64,000 bases of DNA from Pirellulaceae bacterium (GTDB lineage Bacteria; Planctomycetota; Planctomycetia; Pirellulales; Pirellulaceae), in assembly GCA_029243025.1 (NCBI GenBank), contig JAQWSU010000053.1, forward strand, positions 99,543-163,542, given 5' to 3'. A model generated the notes under the pieces. It saw only the letters and a program-made list of their open reading frames with translations, did no database searches and was not told the DNA's origin. The position numbers and the translations under genes are program-made. Shown in pieces: positions 9,434-19,488 of the stretch (its first letter is position 1; each line of letters opens with the position of its first letter).

Positions 9434-10318
9434 CTACGCTTCGCTGGGAATCACCGCAGAAGCATTGTCCTCTCCGACAAGGAAATATCCAAGCGGTTGA
9501 TCATCGTCGTCGGTTACCAACCACACATTGCGTGCGTAGCTGTTTTGTTGACGTGTCGCGCCTGGGGCGATCTTGGCGTAAAATTGAAGTTCGCCGTTTC
9601 CATAGGTGATCCAATAGAGCTTAATGCTTTTAGCTGATTTGTTCTCGAACAGGAGCTGGCAATTAATTCCGGTTTCGGATTTTGGAGGAGCCTCGGATCG
9701 ATGGTTGATGGCAACCCAATCGAGCACGAGTGTTGGTTTGGCGATTTCCGCCTCTGCGGGAAAGGACGTAGCTAGCTTATTCAAGTCTAAGCCGCGAACA
9801 ATCTTAAGCTGTGGAATCGCCTTTTTGAGCTTGGCGACGCCCGTATCGGTGACAGACGTTTGCCACACGTACAACCGAGCAAGTCGTTTGGATTGGCTGA
9901 GCTTTTCAAGAGATTTGTCAGTGATGTTTGTCGAGTACAGATTCAAGTATTCAAGGTTGGGTAGTTGGCTTAAATAGTCCATGCCATCGTCGCCCACCTG
10001 CGTTTTTTCTAAATGCAACCAACGTAACTTGTCGAAGTCTTGCAGATGCACAAGTCCTGCACTGGTGATCTTCGTGTTGCTGAGATTCAAAGCCACCACA
10101 TTTTTCAGTTTGGCAAGCCGGCTCAGTTGGTCGTCATTCAGCGCCCGTCCTCGCAAGTGAAAGTCGATCTCAAAATGACCCCCTTTTTGCTGAACGGTGC
10201 CGCCCATTTTTTCGATGAAAGAAATGGTATCCAGATTGTTATCGCTGTGAGCAAAGCTTGAGCAGAACAGTCCAGTGAAGACGATCCAACAGGTAAATGT
10301 TAGTGGGGAATATTTCAC
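9434..10318 (-). CDS. secreted leucine-rich repeat protein
   Basis: The frame is open up to 10606, but a GTG at 10318 places a signal peptide (FTCWIVFTGLFCSSFAHS) right at the N-terminus and is preferred; an ATG at 10438 is an alternative that would overlap the DUF1501 stop by 26 bases. The 294-residue product has about six leucine-rich repeats of the planctomycete type (for example LKNVVALNLSNTKITSAGLVHLQ, shortened here to its core NLSNTKITSAGL) and a C-terminal beta region of unknown function. It is probably transcribed after the DUF1501 gene. LRRs suggest a protein-binding role. Confidence 0.75.
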   Translation of the reverse strand: MKYSPLTFTCWIVFTGLFCSSFAHSDNNLDTISFIEKMGGTVQQKGGHFEIDFHLRGRALNDDQLSRLAKLKNVVALNLSNTKITSAGLVHLQDFDKLRWLHLEKTQVGDDGMDYLSQLPNLEYLNLYSTNITDKSLEKLSQSKRLARLYVWQTSVTDTGVAKLKKAIPQLKIVRGLDLNKLATSFPAEAEIAKPTLVLDWVAINHRSEAPPKSETGINCQLLFENKSAKSIKLYWITYGNGELQFYAKIAPGATRQQNSYARNVWLVTDDDDQPLGYFLVGEDNASAVIPSEA

Positions 10319-10412
10319 AGGACTACTTTTTCGATAGGCAGCGATGTTCAGATAGGCAGTGCGAATGCAGGATTGCGATCTTTTGAGTCGGATGTTGCAG
10401 GAACAGATTTTT

Positions 10413-11747
10413 TCAAAATAAGGGTAGTGGTTTCCCATGACAGATCTGAAAGGGGCGACCGGCAGCATCTCGTAATTCCTCACGTGGATCGATCCCCATG
10501 GCTCGATAGACGGTTGCGTGAAAGTCTGCGGGCGTGCAAGGGTTGTCATGGGGCGCGGCACCCTGGACGTCGCTGCTGCCGTAAACCTGACCGCCGCGAA
10601 TTCCACCGCCGGCTAAGATCTGCGAGTAGACTGCGGGGTAATGGTCGCGTCCACCATTATTGTTGATCTTGGGAGTGCGACCGAAGTCAGTCAGTACAGC
10701 GACCAAGGTTTCCTCGAGGGAACCGCGTTGTTCCAAATCGGTAAGCAAGGCGGAAATCGATCGATCAAAGACGGGTAAGAGACGTTTTTTCATTTTGGGA
10801 AAGTGATCTCGATGGGTGTCCCAGTTGTCGCCTCCACCCCCTGCAAGATCACCGGCTCCGGCATTTACCTGAACAATGGGAACCCCCGCCTCGGTCAGTC
10901 GGCGCGCGAGCAACATACTTTGGCCGCCGATATGATCACCGTACATGACGCGGATTCTTGGGTCTTCGTTTTCGAGGTTGTAAGCTTCTTTGACCGGCGA
11001 ACTCAGTAGCATATCTTCGGCCATCGTACGGAAAAGATTGTGTTCTGAGAAATCGGATTGTGTGCCGACCTGCCGTTCCAAATGGTTGAGCAATCCTTGC
11101 CGATGGAACGCTCGCTCCCGCTTCATGTTCAGCTTCAAATCCAACTCGTGGTTTGTGTATCGGGAAGTGCCGCCGTACGGTTTTCCGGCGGGAGTTCGCA
11201 TCATGATCGGATCGTATTTTCCACCCAGCCAACCCCCGAATTGACCTTGAATCAACGCTCCGTTGTCGTAGTTCAAATAAGGCATGCAAATTGCGCGTGG
11301 TGTTCCAGCATCTGAATCACGAAACTTGGAGAGCATCGAGGTGATGGAAGGCCAGTTTTTTCGGTCTTTGGCCTTACCCTCTGGCGCCCGTTGCCCCGTG
11401 ATGCTGTTGTAGAGAGCTCCACCGTGGCCGCCGATCGTGTGATGAAGTGAACGCACTACCGCGAGCTTATTGGAATGGTTGGCCATCAAGGGGATGTGTT
11501 CGCAGAATTGAATGCCCGGAGTCGCGGTTGAAATCGCTTTGAACTCACCCCGCAAGTCTGACGAGGCATGCGGTTTGGGATCCCAGGATTCTTGATGTGC
11601 AATACCCCCCCACAGGTAAATAATGATGCACGACTTTGCCGACCGTTTTGGTGAAGCCGAATGAGCGCGCAATTGAAGTAGCGTTGGTAGTGTTAGACCA
11701 ATGCTGCCTCGCAATGCATCTCGGCGTGAGAGCTGAAGGGAAAACAT
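10413..11747 (-). CDS. DUF1501 domain protein, Tat-exported
   Basis: 444 residues from the ATG at 11747, which begins MFSLQLSRRDALRGSIGLTL, a twin-arginine signal. Upstream in-frame ATG at 11819 would put extra charged residues before it and is less likely. The protein has the DUF1501 features: IYLWGGIAHQESWDPKP near the mature N-terminus, a central GGGGDNWDTH motif and LTDFGRTPKINNNGGRDHYP near the C-terminus. The family is part of the alkaline phosphatase/sulfatase superfamily and usually sits next to DUF1549/DUF1553 or DUF1592 cytochromes in planctomycetes; here it lies near the DUF1552/DUF1592 pair but on the other strand. Enzymatic activity is unproven. Confidence 0.9.
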   Translation of the reverse strand: MFSLQLSRRDALRGSIGLTLPTLLQLRAHSASPKRSAKSCIIIYLWGGIAHQESWDPKPHASSDLRGEFKAISTATPGIQFCEHIPLMANHSNKLAVVRSLHHTIGGHGGALYNSITGQRAPEGKAKDRKNWPSITSMLSKFRDSDAGTPRAICMPYLNYDNGALIQGQFGGWLGGKYDPIMMRTPAGKPYGGTSRYTNHELDLKLNMKRERAFHRQGLLNHLERQVGTQSDFSEHNLFRTMAEDMLLSSPVKEAYNLENEDPRIRVMYGDHIGGQSMLLARRLTEAGVPIVQVNAGAGDLAGGGGDNWDTHRDHFPKMKKRLLPVFDRSISALLTDLEQRGSLEETLVAVLTDFGRTPKINNNGGRDHYPAVYSQILAGGGIRGGQVYGSSDVQGAAPHDNPCTPADFHATVYRAMGIDPREELRDAAGRPFQICHGKPLPLF

Positions 11748-12000
11748 CGTGTGATTCCTGAGTCTGACTTTTTCCCAATCCGATTCGTGAATGTTAGTCG
11801 ATGCGCCCGTCTCCTTCAACGTGATTGTAATGGGAAAGGAGCCGTGGAGGACATCTGTTGGGTGGGGCGTGGCCCAGGAGGCGAATTATACCCCGAGAGA
11901 CAGATTTGTGAGCAAGTGTGAGAGACGCATGGCACGAGGTAAGCTGGTCTGTTCTCGAGCCTTTCTGCCATGAAATGGGTCGTGAAAGGGGCGGGGGGAG

Positions 12001-13599
12001 CTACGGAAATGGTGGCGCATCGAATTGTTCACGCAAACGTACGAATTCCGCCTCAAGCGATTTTCGAGTGTCTCGATAAGCCGGTTCATTGTGGACACTG
12101 ATCATTTCGTCTGGATCTTGTTTAAGATCGAACAAATTCCACTCTTCGGTTTTCGGGAAATAAATCAGTTTATGTTGGTCGGTGCGAACTCCAAAGTGCT
12201 GTGGAACCGCATGCTCGCCTAACTCATAGTAGGCATAGTAAAGAGAGTTACGCCACTCACGGTTGTCACCATTCAGCAGGGGAACAATTGAGCGCCCTTG
12301 GATATCGGCGGGGCTTGCGAGCCCAGCGATCTCCATGAATGTTGGCGCATAATCGATGTTTTGAATTAGCTCGGTCGGTCGCCTGTTGGGGGCCACCGTT
12401 CCCGGCCAACGGATCAGAAATGGCATCCGAAATGATTCCTCAAACATCCATCGCTTGTCATACCATCCATGCTCGCCCAGGTAGAACCCTTGATCGGATG
12501 AATAAATGACAATCGTGTTTTCGGCCAATCCATTTTCTTCCAGATAATCGAGCATCCGCCCGACACTTTCGTCGACTGCTTTCACCGTGCTGAGATAATT
12601 CCGCATATAACGCCGATATTTCCACCGAACGATGTCATGATGACTGAGTTTTTCAGATTTGAAATCTTTGAGGAAATCACGATTTCGTGGACCGAAGAAT
12701 GCATTCCAAGTGGCCTTTTGAGAATCTGTCATGCGATTGTATTCGGGCGTGCCATAGCGGTCTGGCGCTGGTAGGATCACATCGCCCCGTTCGTCTTTTC
12801 TAACTTTTGCGTCATAGGCCCAATCGAAGTGGCGATCGATTTCCATCTCGTTGCCGGCTAGCGTTTGGCTGCGATTCTGATAGTCGTCAAATAGCGTGGT
12901 CGGCTCCGGGATTTTCACGTTGTCGAAGCTCCCTAGATGACGTAACGCTGGCGCAAATGTCCGATGGGGCGCTTTGTGCTGACACATCAAGAAGAATGGC
13001 TTGGATTTATCACGCGTTTCCATCCATCGCATCGCTTTGTCGGTCGTGAGATCGGTTGCATAGCCCTCAAACTGTTTTCGCTCTCCATCCATTTGGATGA
13101 ATACAGGATTGTAATAGCTACCCTGCCCAGGCACGATTTCCCAGTAATCAAATCCGACGGGTTCGGTTTTTAAATGCCACTTGCCGATTACTGCGGTGTG
13201 ATAGCCGCCCTGCTGCAAGGCTTTGGCGACCGTCCATTGACTCTGGTTAAATCCTTTGCCTGTGTTTCGCATGAAGCCGTTCTTGTGGCTGTGCTTCCCT
13301 GTGAGAATCGTTGCTCGCGAGGGGCCACAGATCGAATTCGCGCAGAAAGAATTGAGGAATACGGCCCCTTCGCGTGCGATCCGATCAATGTTGGGTGTGG
13401 GTGCGACCTCGGCGAAGGGACCACCGTAGGCTGAGATTGATTTGATGGCGTGATCATCGGAAAAAAGAAATAGAATGTTAGGTCGGTCGTCCGCGCTGAG
13501 CGAAATTGGATTGCCAAATGTGACGACCGCGACCAGGAGGGCAAAGATGTAACTGGGGCAGCGAGAGATTCTCGTGATGTGCAATTTACTAGGCTCCAT
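12001..13599 (-). CDS. secreted Cys-type sulfatase
   Basis: 532 residues from the ATG at 13599, giving a signal peptide ending near ISLSADD. Metal-binding aspartates appear in NILFLFSDDH (residues 41-50), and the sulfatase signature is CGPSRATILTG with Cys91, the residue converted to formylglycine by FGE. A later YSSDQGFYLGEHGWYDK segment holds the C-terminal metal-binding DQ pair, and the protein ends in a typical short C-terminal domain. It belongs to the S1 arylsulfatase family and probably acts on a sulfated polysaccharide in the periplasm or outside; substrate specificity cannot be read. It lies downstream of a sugar porter, hydrolase and SDR on the same strand, suggesting a catabolic locus. 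Confidence 0.92.
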   Translation of the reverse strand: MEPSKLHITRISRCPSYIFALLVAVVTFGNPISLSADDRPNILFLFSDDHAIKSISAYGGPFAEVAPTPNIDRIAREGAVFLNSFCANSICGPSRATILTGKHSHKNGFMRNTGKGFNQSQWTVAKALQQGGYHTAVIGKWHLKTEPVGFDYWEIVPGQGSYYNPVFIQMDGERKQFEGYATDLTTDKAMRWMETRDKSKPFFLMCQHKAPHRTFAPALRHLGSFDNVKIPEPTTLFDDYQNRSQTLAGNEMEIDRHFDWAYDAKVRKDERGDVILPAPDRYGTPEYNRMTDSQKATWNAFFGPRNRDFLKDFKSEKLSHHDIVRWKYRRYMRNYLSTVKAVDESVGRMLDYLEENGLAENTIVIYSSDQGFYLGEHGWYDKRWMFEESFRMPFLIRWPGTVAPNRRPTELIQNIDYAPTFMEIAGLASPADIQGRSIVPLLNGDNREWRNSLYYAYYELGEHAVPQHFGVRTDQHKLIYFPKTEEWNLFDLKQDPDEMISVHNEPAYRDTRKSLEAEFVRLREQFDAPPFP

Positions 13600-13767
13600 G
13601 ACTGCGAAAGGCAGGACGACAGCAAGCCATTCATTGTAGGTGCCAGCTGGTTGGGCGCGAACCAAGTGGTTTGAGCCGGTTTGCTACCATGGGAAATTCG
13701 TCAAATACTTTTCGATCGGCCGTGGGAGCGGATGCCAAGTAAATCATCTGAAACAGACGATGGTAGC

Positions 13768-15177
13768 TCAACGTGAGTCCGATTCTGAATTCGATTGGCC
13801 CAGATGTTTCGTGGGTACGCCGCGTCGCAAGTTATCTTCAATCGTGTCCAAGGCAACGCCTTTCGTTTCCGGAATATAGAGTCGGCAGAATAACCAGCCA
13901 ACCATCCCGATCGACGCATAAAGCCAGAACGTACCCGCCTTTCCAAGCCTTTCTACTAAGGTCAAGAAAGTAATTGAAACAATGAAATTAAATACCCAGT
14001 TCGAGAGAGTGGCGAAACTCATGGCAAGTCCGCGCACCTGCAAGGGATAGATCTCGGCGATGAGTAACCAGGCGATGGGACCGACACTAATCGCAAATGA
14101 TCCGATGTAGATAAAGAGCATCGTGATCGTCATCCACTTCAGTGCGGCGCCCATTTCGGCTTCAAACTCAAATCCGAGAGCTAAACCACTGAGGCTGATA
14201 GTCATGCCGATCAGACCGCCGGAGAGGAGCGGTTTTCTCCCGATTCGGTCGACGAGTTGGATCGAGACCAGGGTCATCAAAACGTTGACAAGTCCGACAC
14301 TTACGGTGGCAGTAATGGCCGTTGTTGCCGATGTGAATCCAGCCATTTCGAAAATAGTGGGAGCATAATAGATGACGGTGTTAATGCCGGTTGCCTGTTG
14401 GATGAACATGATCCCCACGCCAACGAACAACGCCGGTCGTAGCCAGGCTGACAGCAGTTGCTTCTGTGATTCTTTCTTATTCAGCGAGGTGGCCTGTTTT
14501 AAATGGTTAAGCTCCCTGTCAGTGTCGAGACCCGGCATCAGGCGTTGCAAAATAGTTTTGGCTTCATCGTCGTGTCCTTTTCCGGCCAGCCATCCTGGAG
14601 TTTCTGGCAGGAAAAACATACCGACTCCGAGAATCGCGGCTGGAATTACGCCTGCGAAAAACATCGCTCGCCAGCTTTCTGAGGTATTGGCAAAAAGATC
14701 ATCCACGATGTAGGAAACCACGATACCGATTGTTAACAGCAACTGGTTGAGTGAAACCAAGGCTCCTCGATATTGCGGGGGCGATATCTCTGATATGTAT
14801 AGCGGTACCGCATACGACGAAACGCCAATCGCTAAGCCAACGACAATACGGCCAGCGATGAGTGCAGCGACATTTCCAGCGAAGGCGGTCCAGATTGATC
14901 CGATAGCGAAAATGCAGGCTGTGTAGATGATGGATCGACGACGACCCAGTTGATCGACCAGGCTACCGCTGACGGCCGAACCCGCAATGCAGCCGAGTAA
15001 AACGGCGCTGACGACCCATTCCTGAGCACCAGAAGTAAGTTTGAAATCCTGCTTGAGAAATAGCAGGGCACCGGAAATGACACCCGTGTCAAATCCGAAA
15101 AGCAAACCACCTGTTGCTGCAATCGATGCGATGCACCACACAAGTTTCTTGTTAATGGAGATCTTATCTGAACTCAT
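13768..15177 (-). CDS. MFS sugar porter
   Basis: 469 residues from the ATG at 15177 (MSSDKISINKK); an ATG four codons upstream at 15189 is equally possible. Twelve hydrophobic segments and the sugar porter (TC 2.A.1.1) signatures are visible: GFDTGVISGALLF in TM1, LVDQLGRRRSI after TM2, a PETPGWLAGKG loop, DRIGRKPLL after TM8 and the terminal PETKGVALD. The function is proton-coupled or facilitated uptake of a hexose, pentose or polyol across the inner membrane. The gene follows an alpha/beta hydrolase and an SDR dehydrogenase on the same strand and precedes a sulfatase, so it probably imports a sugar released by the locus. Confidence 0.92.
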   Translation of the reverse strand: MSSDKISINKKLVWCIASIAATGGLLFGFDTGVISGALLFLKQDFKLTSGAQEWVVSAVLLGCIAGSAVSGSLVDQLGRRRSIIYTACIFAIGSIWTAFAGNVAALIAGRIVVGLAIGVSSYAVPLYISEISPPQYRGALVSLNQLLLTIGIVVSYIVDDLFANTSESWRAMFFAGVIPAAILGVGMFFLPETPGWLAGKGHDDEAKTILQRLMPGLDTDRELNHLKQATSLNKKESQKQLLSAWLRPALFVGVGIMFIQQATGINTVIYYAPTIFEMAGFTSATTAITATVSVGLVNVLMTLVSIQLVDRIGRKPLLSGGLIGMTISLSGLALGFEFEAEMGAALKWMTITMLFIYIGSFAISVGPIAWLLIAEIYPLQVRGLAMSFATLSNWVFNFIVSITFLTLVERLGKAGTFWLYASIGMVGWLFCRLYIPETKGVALDTIEDNLRRGVPTKHLGQSNSESDSR

Positions 15178-15336
15178 GCGTAATCCCATCGCGTGAATAA
15201 ATTTGAATCAGCAAACTGGCCGGACAGATCAGCAAGTGGATGGACTGCCTCGGGTAAGTGTTTCTGTTCTGGTCGATTGTTGCGGAAGCTTTGTTTTCGA
15301 TCTGCACGAGATTTATTTGGTCGCTTGAACTCTGGT

Positions 15337-16038
15337 TTAGCTGTGGAATTGGAGCTGTAGACGGATTAGTGAGGTGACTGCCTGTGGTTGCTCGATCGGT
15401 AACATGTGGCCGCAATCTTCAACAACGGTCAAGTTTGCCTTGGGGATTTTGTCGCAGATGTTTTGCTGAATCTTCAGAGAGAAAAAAGCGTCTTGTCGGC
15501 CGTGAATGACGAGGGTTGGGCAGGTGATTTGATTCAAATAGTTCGTTGTTGATTCGCTGTGAATTTCTGACTGAATTTGATTAATCAAGTCTGCTGTTGG
15601 AAACCGATCCTGGGCGGTTTTTAGCGTCTGCATAAGGAACTCATCGTTGAGATGATCCGGACGGACCGTTGTGGGTCTGATCGCATCGAGCATGCTTTCT
15701 CGTTTTCCCGAATTAACTTGAGTGAGCATCTCTCGGAAGGTTTTGAGCAGTGCGGGTGACGAGTCTCCCGGCCAGGTGCCGAGCAAGGTCAACGTTTTGA
15801 CACGATGAGGCGCTTTGATCGCGACCCACTGAGCGATCCATCCACCCAACGAGTGTCCGACTAAATGAAACGACGATTGACACTGGTCTAAGATGAGATC
15901 GGCCATCTTTTTCACGCGATTCTCAGTCGCGTTGGCGATGATGCTTGGATCTGCGATTTCTTTTAAATGTGTAGATTGATGTTCCCAGAGAGCAGCGTTT
16001 CCTCCGAACCCCGGCAGAATGATGAGTTGGTCTTTCAT
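15337..16038 (-). CDS. alpha/beta hydrolase
   Basis: 233 residues without a signal peptide, so probably cytoplasmic. The catalytic triad is visible: nucleophile in GHSLGGW (Ser63), acid in VIHGRQDAFF and His in EDCGHMLPIEQP. The N-terminal LPGFGGNAALWEHQ carries the oxyanion region. The family covers esterases, lactonases and C-C hydrolases; here a lactonase or esterase acting with the neighbouring SDR would fit but cannot be shown. It lies between the SDR and sugar porter genes on the same strand with gaps of about 150-170 bases, so operon membership is plausible but not certain. Confidence 0.88.
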   Translation of the reverse strand: MKDQLIILPGFGGNAALWEHQSTHLKEIADPSIIANATENRVKKMADLILDQCQSSFHLVGHSLGGWIAQWVAIKAPHRVKTLTLLGTWPGDSSPALLKTFREMLTQVNSGKRESMLDAIRPTTVRPDHLNDEFLMQTLKTAQDRFPTADLINQIQSEIHSESTTNYLNQITCPTLVIHGRQDAFFSLKIQQNICDKIPKANLTVVEDCGHMLPIEQPQAVTSLIRLQLQFHS

Positions 16039-16173
16039 ACTGGTGGTGCCTCTCGTGAGTATCGTTGTTTTCTAATCGGAAGTTCACGGGTACTCAAGTG
16101 CACAGGCCTTCTCAATCACCTGAAAGGTTGTCCTGCATTCACCCGACCCTAGCCGAGTCGCTGCTAGACGAGC

Positions 16174-16213
16174 ACCGTTGTCATTCAAGATTTACCGTTG
16201 TCATTCAAGATTT
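16174..16213. repeat. 20-bp exact tandem duplication
   Basis: Two adjacent copies of accgttgtcattcaagattt. The right copy runs into the stop codon of the SDR gene (TAA complement at 16212-16214). It is one of many two-copy tandem duplications in the window. Confidence 0.95.
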
Positions 16214-17000
16214 AATCGCCACATTCGATTCCGCGATAGGCGTAGCCCCCGTCCACTCGTAAAATAGTTCCTGTCATATAACTAGATGCTTTCGAGGCTA
16301 GTAATAACAGCGCTCCGGTCAACTCGTGTGGATCAGCTGCTCTTCCCATTGGAATCGCCTTGCGCCACGTTGCACCCTCCGGGCCGTTTAAGATGTCTTG
16401 CACCATGGGGGTCGCCAGCCAGCCAGGGGCCAGACAATTGACCCGAATATTGTCTTTCACTAGTTCCATCGCCATGTTTCGTGTTAAGTGCTCTACTCCG
16501 GCCTTGGAAGTTGCGTAGTGAATTCGCTTTCGTTGAGCCCGTCCGCCAAGTGATGACGAAATGTTAACGATTCGCCCATCAATCTGCTTGCCAATCATGT
16601 ACTTGGTGACATAAGTAGACAACTGCCAGGTGGCTTTCAAATTGACGTTCATGACTGCGTCCCAGTCGGACGCTTCGATCTCGAACATAGGGTCATCGGC
16701 ACCGAGAATTCCGGCGCAATTGATGAGGGCATCCAAACGTCCGTGATCGTTGTCAATCTTGTTAATCAGCTGTTGAATTGCTTTGGCGTCGGTCACATCA
16801 CATTCGTAGGCAGTCGCCTGACGTCCCTGCTTCCGAAGATCCTCTGCGAGATGTTGTAACGAGGTTGGATCCCGATCTACAAGAACGACAATTGCCTGTG
16901 CGGATGCCAGAATCTTCGCGAGTTCACTTCCTAAGCCGCCACCGGCACCTGTGACGACAGCGACTTCGTGCTTCATCAAGAATTGATCGATAACGGACAT
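16212..17000 (-). CDS. SDR-family NAD(P) oxidoreductase
   Basis: 262 residues with classical short-chain dehydrogenase motifs: cofactor-binding TGAGGGLGSELA at the N-terminus, an NCAG motif, NISSS with the catalytic Ser region, and YATSK as the YxxxK pair. The C-terminal RVDGGYAYRGIECGD is typical of the 3-oxoacyl-ACP reductase/gluconate 5-dehydrogenase branch. It most likely oxidises or reduces a sugar or polyol in the cytoplasm; the substrate is not determined. It heads a minus-strand group with the alpha/beta hydrolase, sugar porter and sulfatase. The 3' end coincides with a 20-bp tandem duplication. Confidence 0.92.
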   Translation of the reverse strand: MSVIDQFLMKHEVAVVTGAGGGLGSELAKILASAQAIVVLVDRDPTSLQHLAEDLRKQGRQATAYECDVTDAKAIQQLINKIDNDHGRLDALINCAGILGADDPMFEIEASDWDAVMNVNLKATWQLSTYVTKYMIGKQIDGRIVNISSSLGGRAQRKRIHYATSKAGVEHLTRNMAMELVKDNIRVNCLAPGWLATPMVQDILNGPEGATWRKAIPMGRAADPHELTGALLLLASKASSYMTGTILRVDGGYAYRGIECGD

Positions 17001-17369
17001 GAGTGTCTCCGATTAGTAGCAAATGTTGAATCGTCTATTCTAAGGGGGACGATGGAAGTCGGAAACGTGCAGTGGAAGTACGCGTGACGCGAATTTTCGG
17101 CAGTTGAGCCGTAGGGTTGGGCTTGGTTGCCCCAAGAAGTTCTGCTGACTGCATTCTTTTGACTCCAGTAAAAAGGTCACAGCGTTGAGGTGTAGGCAAT
17201 CCTTTCGATGCGTTTTCCGAAAGGAACTGCCATGGCCTACGGGTAGACCAAACCGTTTGCAGCAAACAATTGAGTTCGTAATAGCATTGGGCCCGGTCTT
17301 TCGATTAATCTAGTGCTCTGAGAACGCTTGGTGTCGTTCGACCTCCTCAGAAACAAATGCGCGATTACG

Positions 17370-18527
17370 ATGCACCCAGAAATTACACTCATCGAGAGTT
17401 CCCATCGGCTTTTGTTGCGGTCGGCGCTGTGTGCCAACGAGGACGCGGTTGCCGCGTGGCAGGAATGGATTGCTGACTATGGTTTCGCATCGATTGATGA
17501 AAAAACTCGTGATCTGCTGCCACTCATTCACAGCAATCTGAAACGCGCCGAGACGCAATACTCATGGCCTCAGCAGTTGGACCATCGTGGCCACCTCTGT
17601 CAGTTGGTGAATCGAGATCGAATTCGCGTGATGGCAAGCGTGGTGGGGGTGCTCGGTGATGCTGGGATTCCCTGTATGGCACTTAAAGGGGCTGCGTTGA
17701 TCCTCGCCTACTACGACGAACTTGGACTTCGTCCTATGGGGGATTTCGACATTTTGGTGCCCACGGTGCAAGGCGATCAAGCGCTGAGTTTACTGCAGAA
17801 CCATCAATGGGAATTTTGTGAGGCACTGACTGGCAAGGAATCGGAGATTGCGACCGATACCATGCCCGGTGTGAATTTGGTTAATGAGAATGATGACAAA
17901 TGCGACCTGCATTGGCATCTCTTGCACGATTGCTGCTTTCCTGATGCCGATCTTGTTTTCTGGGACCAAGCGACTTCGCTGAAGTGTTATGGTCAGAGGG
18001 TTTGGATCCCGTCACCCACCGATATGCTTTTGCATATCTGTGTGCATGGCTCGATGCGCAACGGAGCTCCGACTACTCGCTGGATTCCCGATGCGGTGGC
18101 TGTGATGAGAAAATCCGACAGCCAGATTGACTGGGATCGTTTGTTGGCCGAGGCCAAGACAAGATCCTTTGTATTGATCCTGCAACGTGCCTTGCAGGCG
18201 ATTGATGAAGTTTTGGAAGTATCGATTCCAGCAGCATTTCGTGAACGTCTAGCCAACACGTCTGTTTCCTATCGTGAACGCGTTGAATATGGCATTCGAC
18301 TTCGCGATAAGAATTACAAATTCACGTTGGTGGGACGCTGGTGTCAGTTGTCTCGCTATCATCCCGATCGAAATCTTTGCTGGAAGGTCGGGTATTTTCC
18401 CTCGTTCTTGCTGAAAGTTTGGCACATTCATCGCTATCGCGATCTTTTTCCCCATCTCTTTCAATCCATTTCGATGTATTTTTGGCGGCATACTTCGCTG
18501 AAGCGTTTGAATGACGAAGATTGTTGA
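17370..18527 (+). CDS. nucleotidyltransferase family protein (NTP_transf_5-like)
   Basis: 385 residues from the ATG at 17370; an in-frame TTG at 17328 would add 14 residues. The core has LKGAALILAYYDELGLRPMG followed by DFDILVP, the LKG...YxxxGxRpmgDxDILV signature of the uncharacterised nucleotidyltransferase family PF14907, with two aspartates for metal and nucleotide binding. Members recur in gene neighbourhoods with PqqD-like chaperones, HPr-kinase-like proteins and ribosomal peptide precursors. Here it is the first gene of such a set: three 60-residue peptides, a glycosyltransferase-PqqD fusion, a glycosyltransferase and an HPr-kinase-like protein follow on the same strand. A role in modifying the peptides is inferred, not shown. 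Confidence 0.85.
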   Translation: MHPEITLIESSHRLLLRSALCANEDAVAAWQEWIADYGFASIDEKTRDLLPLIHSNLKRAETQYSWPQQLDHRGHLCQLVNRDRIRVMASVVGVLGDAGIPCMALKGAALILAYYDELGLRPMGDFDILVPTVQGDQALSLLQNHQWEFCEALTGKESEIATDTMPGVNLVNENDDKCDLHWHLLHDCCFPDADLVFWDQATSLKCYGQRVWIPSPTDMLLHICVHGSMRNGAPTTRWIPDAVAVMRKSDSQIDWDRLLAEAKTRSFVLILQRALQAIDEVLEVSIPAAFRERLANTSVSYRERVEYGIRLRDKNYKFTLVGRWCQLSRYHPDRNLCWKVGYFPSFLLKVWHIHRYRDLFPHLFQSISMYFWRHTSLKRLNDEDC

Positions 18528-18912
18528 TCAACCATTCATTGGAAGGGATGCATCTGCAGCAGTCGGGGGTTGACCCTATTTGTCAGGATGAATGGTTCGT
18601 AGGTGAATGGTCTCAAACGACCTGAAACGCGAATCGCTACGGATTTCCTAGGAGATATGGGCTTTTCCGAAAGCTATCAACGATCTTGGAAAAGGTTTGA
18701 AACTGGCTATTGAGAGCGGGTATGCTAACAAGTCACGGAAGCTATTCGGTGTGATCGTTTGATTGATGAAAATGTGATTTAGGTAGAAGAATCAAAAGCA
18801 GTGATCGAGCTTCTGCCTGGGTTCGGTTTTGTCTTGTGTCGTTTTTGCACCGTTGTTATTCGCATCGTTTTCAACAATACGCTCATTACGAAAAGCTGGA
18901 GAAAGAATTTCG
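18528..18912. other. intergenic region upstream of peptide 1
   Basis: 385 bases without a supported gene; probably holds the promoter and leader of the first short peptide gene. A good GGAG ribosome-binding site sits at 18898-18901, 11 bases before its ATG. No terminator or repeat was recognised. Confidence 0.4.
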
Positions 18913-19095
18913 ATGTCAGAAAACCCAGAGTTAAATCGCCAGTCGGATTCCCACGATGCGGCAGAGCACAACTCGGTAAGTCAGATACCCGAACAGTCGC
19001 GTCGCGAATTGTTGGGCAAGCTTCGCAAGGCTGCAATCGCAGTTCCCATTGCGACGGCGTTGGCGCTCAAGACGGAAACGGCATTTCCCTACTAG
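18913..19095 (+). CDS. short peptide 1, candidate modified-peptide precursor
   Basis: 60 residues from the ATG at 18913, chosen because of the GGAG site 11 bases upstream and because it gives exactly the same length as its paralogues. The first half is hydrophilic and variable (MSENPELNRQSDSH...). The second half is conserved: IPEQSRRELLGKLRKAAIAV, then PIATALALKTETAFPY at the C-terminus. The SRRELLG segment resembles a twin-arginine motif, but the hydrophobic stretch is short, interrupted by lysine, and nothing follows it. With a PqqD domain, HPr-kinase-like protein and nucleotidyltransferase nearby, a ribosomal peptide precursor whose tail is the core is a good alternative. Function unproven. 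Confidence 0.8.
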   Translation: MSENPELNRQSDSHDAAEHNSVSQIPEQSRRELLGKLRKAAIAVPIATALALKTETAFPY

Positions 19096-19485
19096 TGATT
19101 ACTAAATGCTTTTTGGCTAGGCCCTTTTGACGATCAAGTTTTTGGCGCTAAGCCGTTCGAATCAGCTTCGGATATTATCTTCGGCGAACGAAGTTGAGAC
19201 GAAATTATCGGTTGGGATCCGGCGATGTGCACGAATGTCGTCATCCGTCGCGAGACCAATCGCTTATCACGGTCAGCAGCGAGTTAAGAATGGTTAACGC
19301 CAACAGTAACTGCTTGCAAACTAGCCTTTCAAGAAGTTAGACTAGGCCCCGTGTTGGGGCGGAGATTTTTCGGAATTGGTTCGAATCCCTCACTGGCGAC
19401 GTGACCGATTACTGGTGCGTCCAACTGAGTCGTTTTTTAGTCCGAGCAAATTTTTATCTGCAGAAAAGAAATTGGAGCTGCGATT
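19096..19485. other. intergenic region between peptides 1 and 2
   Basis: 390 bases with no supported gene. A stretch near 19379 (ggttcgaatcc) looks like a tRNA T-loop but lacks a matching stem. The length suggests peptide 2 has its own promoter or a processed leader. Confidence 0.4.
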
Positions 19486-19488
19486 GTG

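Noticed and set aside
19370..19400. tRNA-like T-loop (ggttcgaatcc)
   Set aside because: No complementary T-stem, anticodon arm or acceptor stem could be built around it.
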